From assembly GCA_021647765.1 (NCBI GenBank), contig JAKIUD010000003.1:29724-93723 (forward strand): DNA of 64,000 nt, in the 5' to 3' direction. This stretch comes from Desulfuromusa sp. GTDB taxonomy: Bacteria > Desulfobacterota > Desulfuromonadia > Desulfuromonadales > Geopsychrobacteraceae. The translations under genes were made by a program, and so were the position numbers. The first letter of the stretch is position 1, and every line of letters starts with the position of its first letter. Of the stretch, positions 8,114-17,293 are shown one piece after another. The notes beneath the pieces are model-generated. The model was not told where the DNA came from. It searched no databases and saw nothing but the letters and a program-made list of their open reading frames with translations.

Positions 8114-9421
8114 ATGTCAACACTGCAGAATATCTTAGCTATTCCCGAGCTGCGGCGGAGGATTCTGTTTACTCTGGCAATGCTTGCAGTTTATCGGGTT
8201 GGTTGTCATGTTCCAACTCCAGGCATTGATGCTCAGGTTCTAGCTAAGTTTTTTGAGGGAACTGAAGGAACCTTGCTCGGTCTCGTCAGTGCCTTCACGG
8301 GTGGTGCGTTACAACGGATGACGGTTTTTGCACTTGGTATTATGCCCTATATCAGTGCATCGATCATTCTGCAACTTTTAACTGTTGTTTTTGAGCCGAT
8401 CGAAAAGCTTTCCAAGGAAGGGGAGGCCGGGCGTAAGAAAATCACCGAATACACACGCTACGGCACAATAGTTCTGGCAGTCATTCAAGGCACTGGCATT
8501 GCAACTGGTTTGCAGTCGATGGTTGGACCTGCTGGCGAACCTGTTGTCCCTGATCCTGGTGCTGGTTTCATTTTAATGACGGTCATTACCTTGACAGCTG
8601 GTACTGCTTTTATCATGTGGTTGGGTGAGCAAATTACTGAACGGGGTATTGGTAACGGTATCTCCTTGATTATTTTTGCCGGGATTGTTGCAGGGATGCC
8701 TTCAGCGATCGTTAACTCGGTTCGTTTAGTCCAGACCGGTGCAATGACACCAACGATTATTCTCTTTATCCTTGCTTTAATGTTGGTCACTGTTGGTGCT
8801 ATTGTTTATATGGAACGGGCTCAACGGAGGGTGCCAATTCACTATGCTAAACGTGTTGTTGGCATGCGGAATATGGGTGGACAGTCCAGTCACCTTCCTT
8901 TAAAGATTAATATGAGTGGTGTTATTCCGCCGATCTTTGCCAGCTCTATCATGATGTTTCCGGCAACCATAGCAAGCTTTGTTGATGCTCCCTGGGTGAA
9001 GACAATGTCAGTTTATCTGTCACCATCACACTGGGTGTATAACCTTTTTTATGTTGCTTTTATCGTTTTCTTTTGCTACTTCTACACGGCTATAACCTTT
9101 AATCCTGTCAATGTTGCTGACAATATAAAAAATCAAGGTGGCTTTGTTCCTGGCATTCGCCCAGGTAAAGAGACAGCAAACTATTTGGATACGGTATTGA
9201 GTCGACTTACTTTTGTCGGTGCAATTTATATTTCTCTAGTTTGCGTATTGCCAACACTCTTAATCAGTCAGTTGAATGTTCCTTTCTTCTTTGGTGGAAC
9301 ATCGTTGCTGATTGTTGTTGGTGTCGGGATGGATACAGCTTCCCAGATTGAAGCTCACTTGATCTCTAGATCATATGAAGGATTTATGAAGGGAGTGACC
9401 CTTAAGGGTCGGCACGGCTAG
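8114..9421 (+). CDS. secY: Protein translocase subunit SecY
   Basis: SecY is the channel of the Sec translocon in the inner membrane. The 435-residue protein shows about ten hydrophobic segments and family motifs such as SAFTGGALQRMTVFALGIMPYISASI near segment 2 and NNxGGFVPGIRPG-type sequence (KNQGGFVPGIRPGKET) at the cytoplasmic loop. It starts three bases after rplO, in the conserved spc position. Confidence 0.99.
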   Translation: MSTLQNILAIPELRRRILFTLAMLAVYRVGCHVPTPGIDAQVLAKFFEGTEGTLLGLVSAFTGGALQRMTVFALGIMPYISASIILQLLTVVFEPIEKLSKEGEAGRKKITEYTRYGTIVLAVIQGTGIATGLQSMVGPAGEPVVPDPGAGFILMTVITLTAGTAFIMWLGEQITERGIGNGISLIIFAGIVAGMPSAIVNSVRLVQTGAMTPTIILFILALMLVTVGAIVYMERAQRRVPIHYAKRVVGMRNMGGQSSHLPLKINMSGVIPPIFASSIMMFPATIASFVDAPWVKTMSVYLSPSHWVYNLFYVAFIVFFCYFYTAITFNPVNVADNIKNQGGFVPGIRPGKETANYLDTVLSRLTFVGAIYISLVCVLPTLLISQLNVPFFFGGTSLLIVVGVGMDTASQIEAHLISRSYEGFMKGVTLKGRHG

Positions 9422-9425
9422 GTCA

Positions 9426-10079
9426 ATGAAGATTATTTTGTTAGGTCCACCAGGTGCAGGTAAGGGAACACAGGCAGCAATGCTGATGGAGAGATTTGGT
9501 ATACCACAGATCTCTACTGGCGACATGTTGCGTGCTGCTGTTCAGACACAGTCATCACTGGGGGTCAAAGCGAAAAAAATTATGGATGCTGGTGGCTTGG
9601 TTCCTGATGATATTGTCGTTGGGATAGTCCATGATCGTTTGCAATTTGAGGACTGCCAGAAGGGTTTTATTCTTGATGGTTTTCCTCGCACCTTGGCGCA
9701 GGCTGATTCTTTAAAGCAAGTCCTTGCTGAGCTTGATAAGCCGCTTGATGCTGTTGTCTCACTGCAGGTTGATATTGATGCCTTGGTTGCACGTCTGACG
9801 GGACGTCGTACTTGTGTGGATTGTGGGAAGGGTTTCCATCTGCAATATGATCCGCCTACCCAAGATGGTCTGTGCAGTGTTTGTGGCGGCAGATTGATAC
9901 TGCGTGATGATGACCGCGAAGAGACGATCCGTAACCGAATGAAGATATATCAAGAACAAACAGCACCCCTTGAGGATTATTACCGAGCAGAGGGTTTATT
10001 GATAGATGTGGATGGTATGGCAGATATCTCAACGGTTCAGCAAGCAATAGTTATGGCACTATCAGGTTCGCTGAGTTGA
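9426..10079 (+). CDS. adk: Adenylate kinase
   Basis: Converts ATP and AMP to two ADP in the cytoplasm. The P-loop GPPGAGKGTQA is at residues 7-17, the AMP-binding segment ISTGDMLRAAV follows, and DGFPRTLAQA is present. The lid (about residues 125-165) is the long form and carries four cysteines (CVDC and CSVC), a zinc site typical of many non-enteric bacteria. The stop overlaps the map start. Confidence 0.98.
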   Translation: MKIILLGPPGAGKGTQAAMLMERFGIPQISTGDMLRAAVQTQSSLGVKAKKIMDAGGLVPDDIVVGIVHDRLQFEDCQKGFILDGFPRTLAQADSLKQVLAELDKPLDAVVSLQVDIDALVARLTGRRTCVDCGKGFHLQYDPPTQDGLCSVCGGRLILRDDDREETIRNRMKIYQEQTAPLEDYYRAEGLLIDVDGMADISTVQQAIVMALSGSLS

Positions 10080-10828
10080 TAGTTATAAAATCTGCTTCTG
10101 AAATTAAAAAAATGAGAACAGCTGGGCGGATGGTTGCAGAAGTTTTGCAAATGCTCCGTGAACGGGTTCGTCCCGGGGTAACTACTCTGGAACTGGATCA
10201 GTTGGCTGAAAAACAGTGTGTCAAATGGAAGGCTCGACCGGCTTTCAAGGGTTATGGCGGCTTTCCTTTTACTATTTGTGCTTCACCTAACGACAGGGTC
10301 GTTCATGGTTTTGCTAACCAAGATCGATTGCAGGACGGGGATATAATCAGCATCGATTTTGGGCTGATTTTTGATGGTTTCTACGGTGATTCAGCGATAA
10401 CTGTTCCGGTAGGACAAATTGATTCCAAAACGGAACAATTGCTGCGGGTCACTAAAGAGTCTCTTGACTGTGGAATTGCAGCAGCACTGCCGGATGGTCA
10501 TCTTTCAGACATATCAAATGCTGTGCAGACTCGGGCTGAAAGAGACGGCTTCAGTGTTGTTCGTGAATTTGTCGGACATGGTATAGGTCGTCAGTTGCAT
10601 GAAGATCCGCAGGTACCAAACTATGGGTTGCCTGGTCGGGGATCAAGGTTGAAAGAGGGAATGACGATGGCGATTGAACCGATGGTTAATGTCGGTTTAC
10701 CCGGAGTCAAAGTATTGGAAGACGGTTGGACTGCTGTGACAGTTGATGGACAATTTTCAGCCCATTTTGAGCATACGATAGCAATTACTGATAATGGCTC
10801 TGAAATACTGACCAGCCTTGGAAATTAG
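10076..10828 (+). CDS. map: Methionine aminopeptidase, type I
   Basis: Removes the initiator methionine from new proteins. The 250-residue protein begins MIVIKSASEIKKMRTAGR, the usual N-terminus, which requires a TTG start overlapping the adk stop (TTGA). Metal ligands are visible in DFGLIFDGFYGDSA (two Asp), GHGIGRQLHEDP (His) and the later Glu residues in AIEPMVN and FEHTIAI. It has no N-terminal zinc-finger extension. Confidence 0.98.
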   Translation: MIVIKSASEIKKMRTAGRMVAEVLQMLRERVRPGVTTLELDQLAEKQCVKWKARPAFKGYGGFPFTICASPNDRVVHGFANQDRLQDGDIISIDFGLIFDGFYGDSAITVPVGQIDSKTEQLLRVTKESLDCGIAAALPDGHLSDISNAVQTRAERDGFSVVREFVGHGIGRQLHEDPQVPNYGLPGRGSRLKEGMTMAIEPMVNVGLPGVKVLEDGWTAVTVDGQFSAHFEHTIAITDNGSEILTSLGN

Positions 10829-10885
10829 TTGAATCGTTAAATCTATCAATTGTGGATAGATGTTTTATAGGAAAAGGATCTCAAA

Positions 10886-10999
10886 ATGAAGGTAAGAGCT
10901 TCGGTTAAGAAGATCTGTGATAAATGCAAGGTTATTAAACGCAAAGGTGTTGTTCGGATCATCTGCGAGAACCCTAAACACAAGCAAAGGCAGGGATAA
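10886..10999 (+). CDS. rpmJ: 50S ribosomal protein L36
   Basis: A 37-residue ORF after AAAAGGAT with translation MKVRASVKKICDKCKVIKRK and the downstream zinc residues C and H (CENPKHKQRQG). This is the zinc-type L36. It lies 57 bases after map; the infA gene often found here is missing. Confidence 0.97.
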   Translation: MKVRASVKKICDKCKVIKRKGVVRIICENPKHKQRQG

Positions 11000-11016
11000 G
11001 GCCCTAGGAGGAAAAA

Positions 11017-11385
11017 TTGGCACGTATTGCTGGAGTCGATTTACCGCGCAATAAGCGCATTGAAGTGGCTATGACCTATGTTTATGGGATTGGCCGCACT
11101 ACGTCTCAAAATATTCTTTCTCAGGCTGGCGTTGATTTTGATGCCCGTACTGATGATTTGACTGAATCAGAGCTTGTTAAGATTCGTGAGATTGTTGACA
11201 AAGATTGCCATGTAGAAGGTGATTTGCGTCGTGAGTTGACAATGAATATCAAGAGACTGATGGATCTTGGCTGCTATCGTGGTTTGCGCCATCGCAGAGG
11301 TTTGCCGGCACGCGGTCAAAACACCAAGAATAATTCACGGACTCGCAAGGGACCGAAGAAGACTGTTGCTGGTAAGAAAAAATAA
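11017..11385 (+). CDS. rpsM: 30S ribosomal protein S13
   Basis: S13 contacts the large subunit and P-site tRNA from the 30S head. The 122-residue protein starts ARIAGVDLPRNKRIEVAMTY and has RGLRHRRGLPARGQ near the basic end. The start is TTG, preceded by a strong AGGAGG. Confidence 0.98.
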   Translation: MARIAGVDLPRNKRIEVAMTYVYGIGRTTSQNILSQAGVDFDARTDDLTESELVKIREIVDKDCHVEGDLRRELTMNIKRLMDLGCYRGLRHRRGLPARGQNTKNNSRTRKGPKKTVAGKKK

Positions 11386-11396
11386 GCGGAGTTATC

Positions 11397-11792
11397 ATGG
11401 CTAAATCAAGTAAAAAGGTCGGACGTAAGAAAGTTGAGAAGAAGAATATTGCGAAAGGGGTTGTCCATATTCAATCCACTTTTAACAATACTATTGTCAC
11501 TATCTGCGATCCGATGGGTAATGTTGTCGCATGGTCAACCTCTGGTGCTAAAGGTTTTAAAGGGTCACGAAAAAGTACCCCTTTTGCTGCACAGATAGCA
11601 GCAGAAGATGCTGCAACTAAGGCTATGGAACATGGTATGCGTTCGGTTGAAGCCTATGTAAAGGGTCCGGGTAGTGGTCGCGAATCAGCTTTACGTGCAC
11701 TTGCACTGGCTGGTTTGACAGTTACTATGATAAAGGATGTCACTCCGATACCGCACAATGGTTGTCGTCCACCCAAGCGTCGGCGCGTTTAA
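11397..11792 (+). CDS. rpsK: 30S ribosomal protein S11
   Basis: S11 forms part of the platform and mRNA path. The 131-residue protein has GVVHIQSTFNNTIVTICD and ends with TPIPHNGCRPPKRRRV, the conserved C-terminus. CGGAG precedes ATG. Confidence 0.98.
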   Translation: MAKSSKKVGRKKVEKKNIAKGVVHIQSTFNNTIVTICDPMGNVVAWSTSGAKGFKGSRKSTPFAAQIAAEDAATKAMEHGMRSVEAYVKGPGSGRESALRALALAGLTVTMIKDVTPIPHNGCRPPKRRRV

Positions 11793-11810
11793 GCATCAAG
11801 GAGGAAGAAG

Positions 11811-12440
11811 TTGTCTAGATACTCTGGTCCAGTCTGCCGTCAGTGCAGAAGAGAAAATGCTAAATTGTTCCTGAAAGGGGACAGATGTTATACTGATAAA
11901 TGTGCTTTAGAGCGTCGTAATTATGCTCCAGGGCAGCACGGTCAACGCCGTACCAAGGTTACAGATTATGGTACTCAGTTACGTGAAAAGCAAAAAATGA
12001 AACGCACTTATGGTTTGCAAGAAAAGCAGTTTCGGCTTTACTTTGCCAAGGCAGATCGGATGAAGGGTGTTACGGGTGAAAATCTCCTGATGTTGTTGGA
12101 GCGTCGCCTTGATAGTGCTATTTACCGCCTTGGCTTTGCAGTGTCTCGTGCCCAGGCTAGAACATTAGTCCGTCATGGACATTTTCAGGTCAATGAACAA
12201 AAGGTCAATATCCCTTCTTATCTGGTTAGCCCAAATGATACTGTTAGTTTGAGAGAGAAGAGTCGTGAGATTGCTTGTATTAATGAATCTCTTGACAGTG
12301 TCATGCGCCGAGGTGTTCCTTCCTGGATTGAGCTTGAGCGTGATGCGTTCAAAGGGACAATTAAGACTCTACCAGTGCGCAGCGAGTTGACAACTCCGGA
12401 GTTCCAAGAGCAGTTGGTTGTTGAGCTTTATTCTAAATAG
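11811..12440 (+). CDS. rpsD: 30S ribosomal protein S4, zinc-binding type
   Basis: S4 initiates 30S assembly and often represses the alpha operon. The 209-residue protein carries an N-terminal four-cysteine site (CRQC at 9-12, C at about 26 and 31) followed by the S4 RNA-binding domain around residues 97-160 (RLDSAIYRLGFAVSRAQARQ-like sequence). The start is TTG after AAGGAGG. Confidence 0.98.
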   Translation: MSRYSGPVCRQCRRENAKLFLKGDRCYTDKCALERRNYAPGQHGQRRTKVTDYGTQLREKQKMKRTYGLQEKQFRLYFAKADRMKGVTGENLLMLLERRLDSAIYRLGFAVSRAQARTLVRHGHFQVNEQKVNIPSYLVSPNDTVSLREKSREIACINESLDSVMRRGVPSWIELERDAFKGTIKTLPVRSELTTPEFQEQLVVELYSK

Positions 12441-12483
12441 TTTTTAACCTCATCAGGGTCTCTTGAGAGGGAGAATTAAATAT

Positions 12484-13494
12484 ATGTACAAAAACTGGAG
12501 AGATTTGATTAAGCCGACGCGGTTGGAAGCAACGGAATTAACCGAATCCTATGGTAAATTTGTTGCAGAACCTTTTGAACGTGGCTTTGGTACAACGCTG
12601 GGAAATTCATTGCGCCGTATTCTTTTATCATCTTTGCAAGGTGCTGCAATCAGCTCGGTACGTATCAAAAACGTTCAACATGAATTTTCCAGCGTTGTTG
12701 GGGTGACTGAGGATGTTACTGATATCATTCTGAATCTAAAAGGTGTGAAGGTTCGTTTACATGGTCACGATGACCGTAATGTAAGAATTGTTCAGAAGGG
12801 TACCGGGGTTATTAAGGCAGGGGATATTATTACCGATAATAATGTTGAGATCCTGAATCCTGATCATCATATTGCTACTTGTGGAGATGAGACTGATCTT
12901 GAGATAGATATGGCTGTCACTATGGGTAAAGGTTATGTCGCATCTGAGAAGAATCGTGATGATAATGCCCCGGTTGGGACTATTCCAATTGATGCAATTT
13001 ATTCCCCGATTGCCAAGGTCAATTATAATGTATCAAATGCTCGTGTTGGACAGATTACCGATTATGATAAGTTGACACTTGAAATTTACACTGATGGGAG
13101 TGTTAAACCAGAAGATGCTATTGCCTATGCGGCTAAAATTTATAAAGAACAGATGCAGATTTTTATTAATTTTGATGAAACAGAAGAGCCAGATTTAGAA
13201 GAAGAAGATAACGAAAAGCATAAAATTAATGAGAACCTTTACCGTTCAGTGGAGGAACTTGAGCTTTCCGTTCGTAGCGCAAACTGCTTAAAGAATGCTC
13301 AGATTAACCTGATTGGTGAACTTGTGCAGAAGTCTGAAGCTGAGATGCTGAAAACCCAGAATTTTGGCAGAAAGTCCCTCAATGAAATTAAGGATATTCT
13401 TACAGAGATGGGTTTAGGTCTTGGTGTGAAGTTGGATAATTTTCCTGATCCTGATTATCTGAAATTGATTCAAAAGGGGCAAGACGAAGAGTAG
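12484..13494 (+). CDS. rpoA: DNA-directed RNA polymerase subunit alpha
   Basis: Alpha dimerizes to nucleate RNA polymerase and its C-terminal domain binds UP elements and activators. The 336-residue protein has the N-terminal domain with GFGTTLGNSLRRILLSSLQGAA and the C-terminal domain with SVRSANCLKNAQI and GRKSLNEIKDIL. I use ATG 12484 (MYKNWRDLIKP) since it follows GAGAGGGAGA at good distance; an earlier TTG in frame at 12463 is unlikely. Confidence 0.98.
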   Translation: MYKNWRDLIKPTRLEATELTESYGKFVAEPFERGFGTTLGNSLRRILLSSLQGAAISSVRIKNVQHEFSSVVGVTEDVTDIILNLKGVKVRLHGHDDRNVRIVQKGTGVIKAGDIITDNNVEILNPDHHIATCGDETDLEIDMAVTMGKGYVASEKNRDDNAPVGTIPIDAIYSPIAKVNYNVSNARVGQITDYDKLTLEIYTDGSVKPEDAIAYAAKIYKEQMQIFINFDETEEPDLEEEDNEKHKINENLYRSVEELELSVRSANCLKNAQINLIGELVQKSEAEMLKTQNFGRKSLNEIKDILTEMGLGLGVKLDNFPDPDYLKLIQKGQDEE

Positions 13495-13531
13495 TCTCCC
13501 TTTAGTTGTTTTTTAGAAAGGAACAAAAGCA

Positions 13532-13939
13532 ATGCGCCACAATAAATCTGGCAGACGTCTTGGCCGCAAGCCTGATCATCGTCAACATATGATGAAAAAT
13601 ATGGTGACCTCTTTTTTTGAAAATGAGAGAATCACAACAACTGTCACCCGGGCGAAGGAGCTCCGCAAGCTGGTAGACAAAATGATTACGTTAGGCAAAC
13701 GGGGCGATCTTCACGCCCGGCGTCAAGCGCTTCGAGTCATCAATGACCAGAAGGTTGTTGCCAAGTTGTTTGAGATGATTTCTCCACGCTATTCTCAACG
13801 TCCTGGTGGCTATACCCGGATCATAAAACTTGAAAATCGCCAGGGAGATAATGCTCCAATGGCTATTATCGAATTGGTTGAGGAAGGGTTTGAACCTCAA
13901 CAAAAGGTTGAAAAATCGCCTGAGACAGTAACCGCTTAA
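13532..13939 (+). CDS. rplQ: 50S ribosomal protein L17
   Basis: L17 lies near the tunnel exit. The 135-residue protein begins MRHNKSGRRLGRKPDHRQHM and has the ERITTTVTRAKELRKLVDKM segment. GAAAGGA precedes ATG. It is the last gene of the ribosomal cluster, followed by a terminator. Confidence 0.98.
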   Translation: MRHNKSGRRLGRKPDHRQHMMKNMVTSFFENERITTTVTRAKELRKLVDKMITLGKRGDLHARRQALRVINDQKVVAKLFEMISPRYSQRPGGYTRIIKLENRQGDNAPMAIIELVEEGFEPQQKVEKSPETVTA

Positions 13940-13966
13940 AGCGTTTTTTCATAGTGTTAATCATCA

Positions 13967-13999
13967 GGGGGCAAAGATTTATTCTTTGCCCCCTTTTTT
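13967..13999 (+). terminator. Rho-independent terminator after rplQ
   Basis: A perfect 11-bp stem, GGGGGCAAAGA-type left arm pairing with TCTTTGCCCCC, with a short T/A loop is followed by six T. It closes the alpha operon. Confidence 0.95.
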
Positions 14000-14089
14000 A
14001 GTTGTGATTAAAAGTGTTCACGTTGACTCTGTAGGGGCTGAATGCTAGTTTTTATGTAGTCATATCTTCTTTCTTTGGAAATATAGTGG

Positions 14090-15460
14090 GTGTTTCTTAT
14101 GCATGAACAAAAAATGCAGGTTTTACAGGCGACCGTCAGTAAACTGCTCCGCCGTGGCGCTACCTCGAATCTTAAAAAGGCTCTGGCTAAAATCCACACG
14201 GCAGATATTGCCCATCTATTCCGTTATTTTGAACTCCCAGAGCAGAAAACTCTTCTTGAATTAATTCCTGATTTGGAACGTGTTGCTGATGTTTTGGCTG
14301 AACTGGAACCAGAATCGTGGCCAAAGCTGGCAGAACTGCTTGATAAGAATTACTTGGTTTCTATTGTTCATGAAATGGCTGATGATGACAGTGCTGTTTT
14401 TCTCCGAAGCTTACCTAGTGATCTAGCGGAAGAAATCCTGACAGGGTTGCATGATGATCAGTCAGAAGATGTGGAACATTTGCTTGGATATGATGAAGAA
14501 ACGGCCGGTAGTATCATGTCGACCGATGTCTTCTCTCTAGATCAGGAGATTACAGTCAAGCAGGCAATTGAATCACTTCAGGACTCTGCAGATTACGAAA
14601 TGGTTTTCTATGTTTATGTCACTGATGAGCATAATCATCTTGTCGGGGTGTTGTCGTTACGCCAATTATTAACAGTTCCGCCGGGGACAAAACTGTCCGA
14701 GATCATGTCAACGAATGTCATGCGGGTCAGGGCAGACATGGATCAGGAGGAAGTCGCTGATCTGGTTGCAAAATATAATATTCTGGCAATTCCGGTTGTT
14801 GATGACCAGGGAAAGTTGCTTGGATTGATAACGGTTGATGATGTTATCGATGTTATGCGGGACGAAGCAACAGAAGACATTTTGCGGATGGCCGGTACCA
14901 GTGAAGATGAGATGCTGTTAGGATTTAAATCGTTGCAAATAGCCCGCTTACGGCTGCCGTGGCTATTGACAACTTTGGTTGGTGGTGTCGTGACTGGTAC
15001 TTTGATGTGGTATTTCAAGGCGACATTAGAGCAGGCTATTATGCTGATCACATTTATACCCGTTATCACCGGAATGGGGGGGAACGTCGGCAGTCAGACC
15101 TCAACTATCCTGGTGCGTGGATTTGCGACCGGGCGAGTTGATTTTTCCATGGTAAAGCGAATATTTCTGAAGGAATTACGTGTTGGACTTATTATGGGGG
15201 TTGTTTGTGGGCTGGTGATTTCTATGATAGCAACCTTGTGGCATCAGAATATTTACCTTGGTATTGTGGTCGGGATTGCAATGGTCACTGCGATTACTGT
15301 TGCTGCTTGTATGGGGGTTCTGGTGACGGTTTTCTTTAAAAAGGTGGGGATAGATCCTGCGATTGCTTCCAGCCCGATTGTTCAGACTGTCAATGATATT
15401 AGTGGCATTCTGATCTATTTCACTGCGGCAACCCTGTTTCTCCCGTACTTAATAAAGTAG
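14090..15460 (+). CDS. mgtE: Magnesium transporter MgtE
   Basis: MgtE is a dimeric Mg2+ channel gated by cytosolic magnesium. The layout fits: N-terminal superhelical domain (about residues 15-135), two CBS domains (about 140-265), and a five-helix membrane domain from about residue 285. The pore signature TGMGGNVGSQTSTI is clear. The GTG at 14090 has a GGA site nine bases away; ATG at 14099 (MHEQKMQ) is a fair alternative. Length of about 455 residues is usual. It stands alone between two intergenic gaps. Confidence 0.95.
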   Translation: MFLMHEQKMQVLQATVSKLLRRGATSNLKKALAKIHTADIAHLFRYFELPEQKTLLELIPDLERVADVLAELEPESWPKLAELLDKNYLVSIVHEMADDDSAVFLRSLPSDLAEEILTGLHDDQSEDVEHLLGYDEETAGSIMSTDVFSLDQEITVKQAIESLQDSADYEMVFYVYVTDEHNHLVGVLSLRQLLTVPPGTKLSEIMSTNVMRVRADMDQEEVADLVAKYNILAIPVVDDQGKLLGLITVDDVIDVMRDEATEDILRMAGTSEDEMLLGFKSLQIARLRLPWLLTTLVGGVVTGTLMWYFKATLEQAIMLITFIPVITGMGGNVGSQTSTILVRGFATGRVDFSMVKRIFLKELRVGLIMGVVCGLVISMIATLWHQNIYLGIVVGIAMVTAITVAACMGVLVTVFFKKVGIDPAIASSPIVQTVNDISGILIYFTAATLFLPYLIK

Positions 15461-15518
15461 CTGTCGTACGCCATTGTCTCCCGAATTTATTCTTCCCTTA
15501 TGAGTTTTTATTATTTAC

Positions 15519-16265
15519 ATGCAGCAGCATATTCCGCAACGTTGTGAAGCCGTGGTTTTACGCCATACTAACTATGGAGAGTCGGATATCATTTTAACTC
15601 TCTTTACTGCAGAATATGGTCTACAGAAAGCGTTTGCAAAAGCTGCCAGGAAAAGCCGCAAGCGCTTTGGTGCTGTGCTTGACCCATTTACTCAAGCTGT
15701 TTTTCAATGGAAGAAGGGGCGAGGCGCTTTCTGGTTGTTGTTGGACGCTGAACTGATTTCTTCGCGCTTTGGATTGCGTAGTGATTTACAACGTCTTGCT
15801 CTCGCCAGCTATGGTGTCGAATTGATTGATTTGTTGCTTGAGGAAGGGGAATCTTATCAACTTATTTATCAGCTTCTTTGCAGTTTTCTTGACTACCTTG
15901 AACAAGGTGGTGATGAGTCGACTGCCAGACTGCTCTTTGAGTTGCGTTTGATCTATCTGCTTGGGTATATGCCGCACCTGCTCCATTGCAGTGATTGTCT
16001 GAAAATATTTGAAAATGAATTAATTCGTTTTGACGCCATTCGTGGTGGCAGCCTCTGTCTTGATTGTGCCAGGTCAGCTGGAATACCCGTCAAACTAGGT
16101 ACCATTGGTTCTTTAGCTCGGTCACTCAAGGTTTCACATCAACAGTTTGATGGATTTTCTTTTGGTCAAATAACTCTCCAAGGAGCCGGTCTAATTCTCG
16201 GTCAAGTTTTACAACAAATCTTGCCTAGAGAACCAAAATCGCTCAAATTTCTCTCCCAACTTTGA
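15519..16265 (+). CDS. recO: DNA repair protein RecO
   Basis: RecO helps load RecA on SSB-coated DNA in the RecFOR pathway. The N-terminal OB-fold region begins RCEAVVLRHTNYGESDIILTLF, and the C-terminal half has the four-cysteine zinc site (CSDC and CLDC, about 30 residues apart). Length of 248 residues is normal. No strong ribosome site is visible before ATG. It precedes glyQ, a neighbourhood common in related genomes. Confidence 0.95.
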   Translation: MQQHIPQRCEAVVLRHTNYGESDIILTLFTAEYGLQKAFAKAARKSRKRFGAVLDPFTQAVFQWKKGRGAFWLLLDAELISSRFGLRSDLQRLALASYGVELIDLLLEEGESYQLIYQLLCSFLDYLEQGGDESTARLLFELRLIYLLGYMPHLLHCSDCLKIFENELIRFDAIRGGSLCLDCARSAGIPVKLGTIGSLARSLKVSHQQFDGFSFGQITLQGAGLILGQVLQQILPREPKSLKFLSQL

Positions 16266-16277
16266 CTCTTGAGAATC

Positions 16278-16306
16278 TTGACATCTTTGGGGGTGAAAGC
16301 TACACT
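16278..16306 (+). promoter_or_regulatory. Probable sigma-70 promoter for glyQ
   Basis: A perfect -35 box TTGACA (16278-16283), a 17-base spacer and a -10-like TACACT (16301-16306) lie between recO and glyQ, about 70 bases before the glyQ start. Position and spacing support a promoter for glyQ-glyS-ppdK. Confidence 0.65.
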
Positions 16307-16373
16307 CGCGACTCTATTTTACAACCGGATAACCGATCTTTTTTATGGCAGATTTTTGTTTTTTGGAGGTATT

Positions 16374-17243
16374 GTGAATTTTCAGAATTTAATCCTTTCA
16401 CTGCAGAATTATTGGGCCGAACAGGGCTGTATTATTCAGCAACCCTACGACATAGAGAAAGGTGCGGGAACGTTTAATCCGGCAACATTTTTACGTGCAC
16501 TCGGCCCTGAACCCTGGAATGTCGCTTATGTCGAGCCTTCGCGCCGTCCTACTGACGGGCGCTACGGTGAAAATCCAAACCGTTTACAGCACTACTATCA
16601 GTTTCAGGTCATCCTCAAGCCCTCGCCGCAGAATATTCAGGATCTCTACCTGAATTCACTTAAAAGTTTTGGCATTGATCCGCTGGCACACGATATCCGC
16701 TTTGTTGAAGATAACTGGGAGGGGCCAACTCTGGGAGCCTGGGGTCTCGGTTGGGAAGTCTGGCTTGATGGTATGGAAATTACCCAGTTTACCTACTTCC
16801 AACAGTGTGGTGGTATCGACTTAAAGCCAATTTCTGGCGAGATAACATACGGTTGTGAACGGATTGCGATGTATCTGCAGGGGGTCGATAATGTTTACGA
16901 TCTGGAGTGGACGGATGGTATCAAATATGGTGACATCCACCATCAGACGGAAGTTGAATTTTCTCACTATAACTTTGAAGAAGCTGATACGGATATGCTT
17001 TTCCAGTTGTTTGATATGTACGAAAAAGAATCTCTCCGACTGGTAGAAAAAGAGCTGGTCTTTCCGGCTTACGATTTTGTTCTCAAGGGATCACATGCTT
17101 TTAATTTACTTGATGCCCGTAGTGCTATTTCGGTCACCGAACGAGCCAGTTACATTGGCCGGGTGAGGAACATGGCAAAGTTGTGTGCGGAGGGTTATGT
17201 AAAACAACGTGAAAAACTCGGTTTTCCCCTGCTGAAGAAGTGA
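16374..17243 (+). CDS. glyQ: Glycyl-tRNA synthetase alpha subunit
   Basis: Alpha chain of the tetrameric alpha2beta2 enzyme; it activates glycine. The 289-residue protein from GTG 16374 starts MNFQNLILSLQNYWAEQGC and contains FNPATFLRALGPEPWNVAYV and YVEPSRRPTDGRYGENPNR, all typical. TTGGAGG lies five bases before the GTG; an in-frame start at 16269 would add 35 unrelated residues over the promoter and is rejected. glyS follows after about 50 bases. Confidence 0.98.
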   Translation: MNFQNLILSLQNYWAEQGCIIQQPYDIEKGAGTFNPATFLRALGPEPWNVAYVEPSRRPTDGRYGENPNRLQHYYQFQVILKPSPQNIQDLYLNSLKSFGIDPLAHDIRFVEDNWEGPTLGAWGLGWEVWLDGMEITQFTYFQQCGGIDLKPISGEITYGCERIAMYLQGVDNVYDLEWTDGIKYGDIHHQTEVEFSHYNFEEADTDMLFQLFDMYEKESLRLVEKELVFPAYDFVLKGSHAFNLLDARSAISVTERASYIGRVRNMAKLCAEGYVKQREKLGFPLLKK

Positions 17244-17293
17244 TGATTCCGTCGGCCGCTGTTGTTGGCTGATGTTCAATATTGGAGAAGGAC

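Noticed and set aside
16310..16373. Possible attenuator or T-box before glyQ
   Set aside because: A T run is present but only a weak 3-4 bp stem is seen, and no T-box specifier structure could be found in such a short leader.
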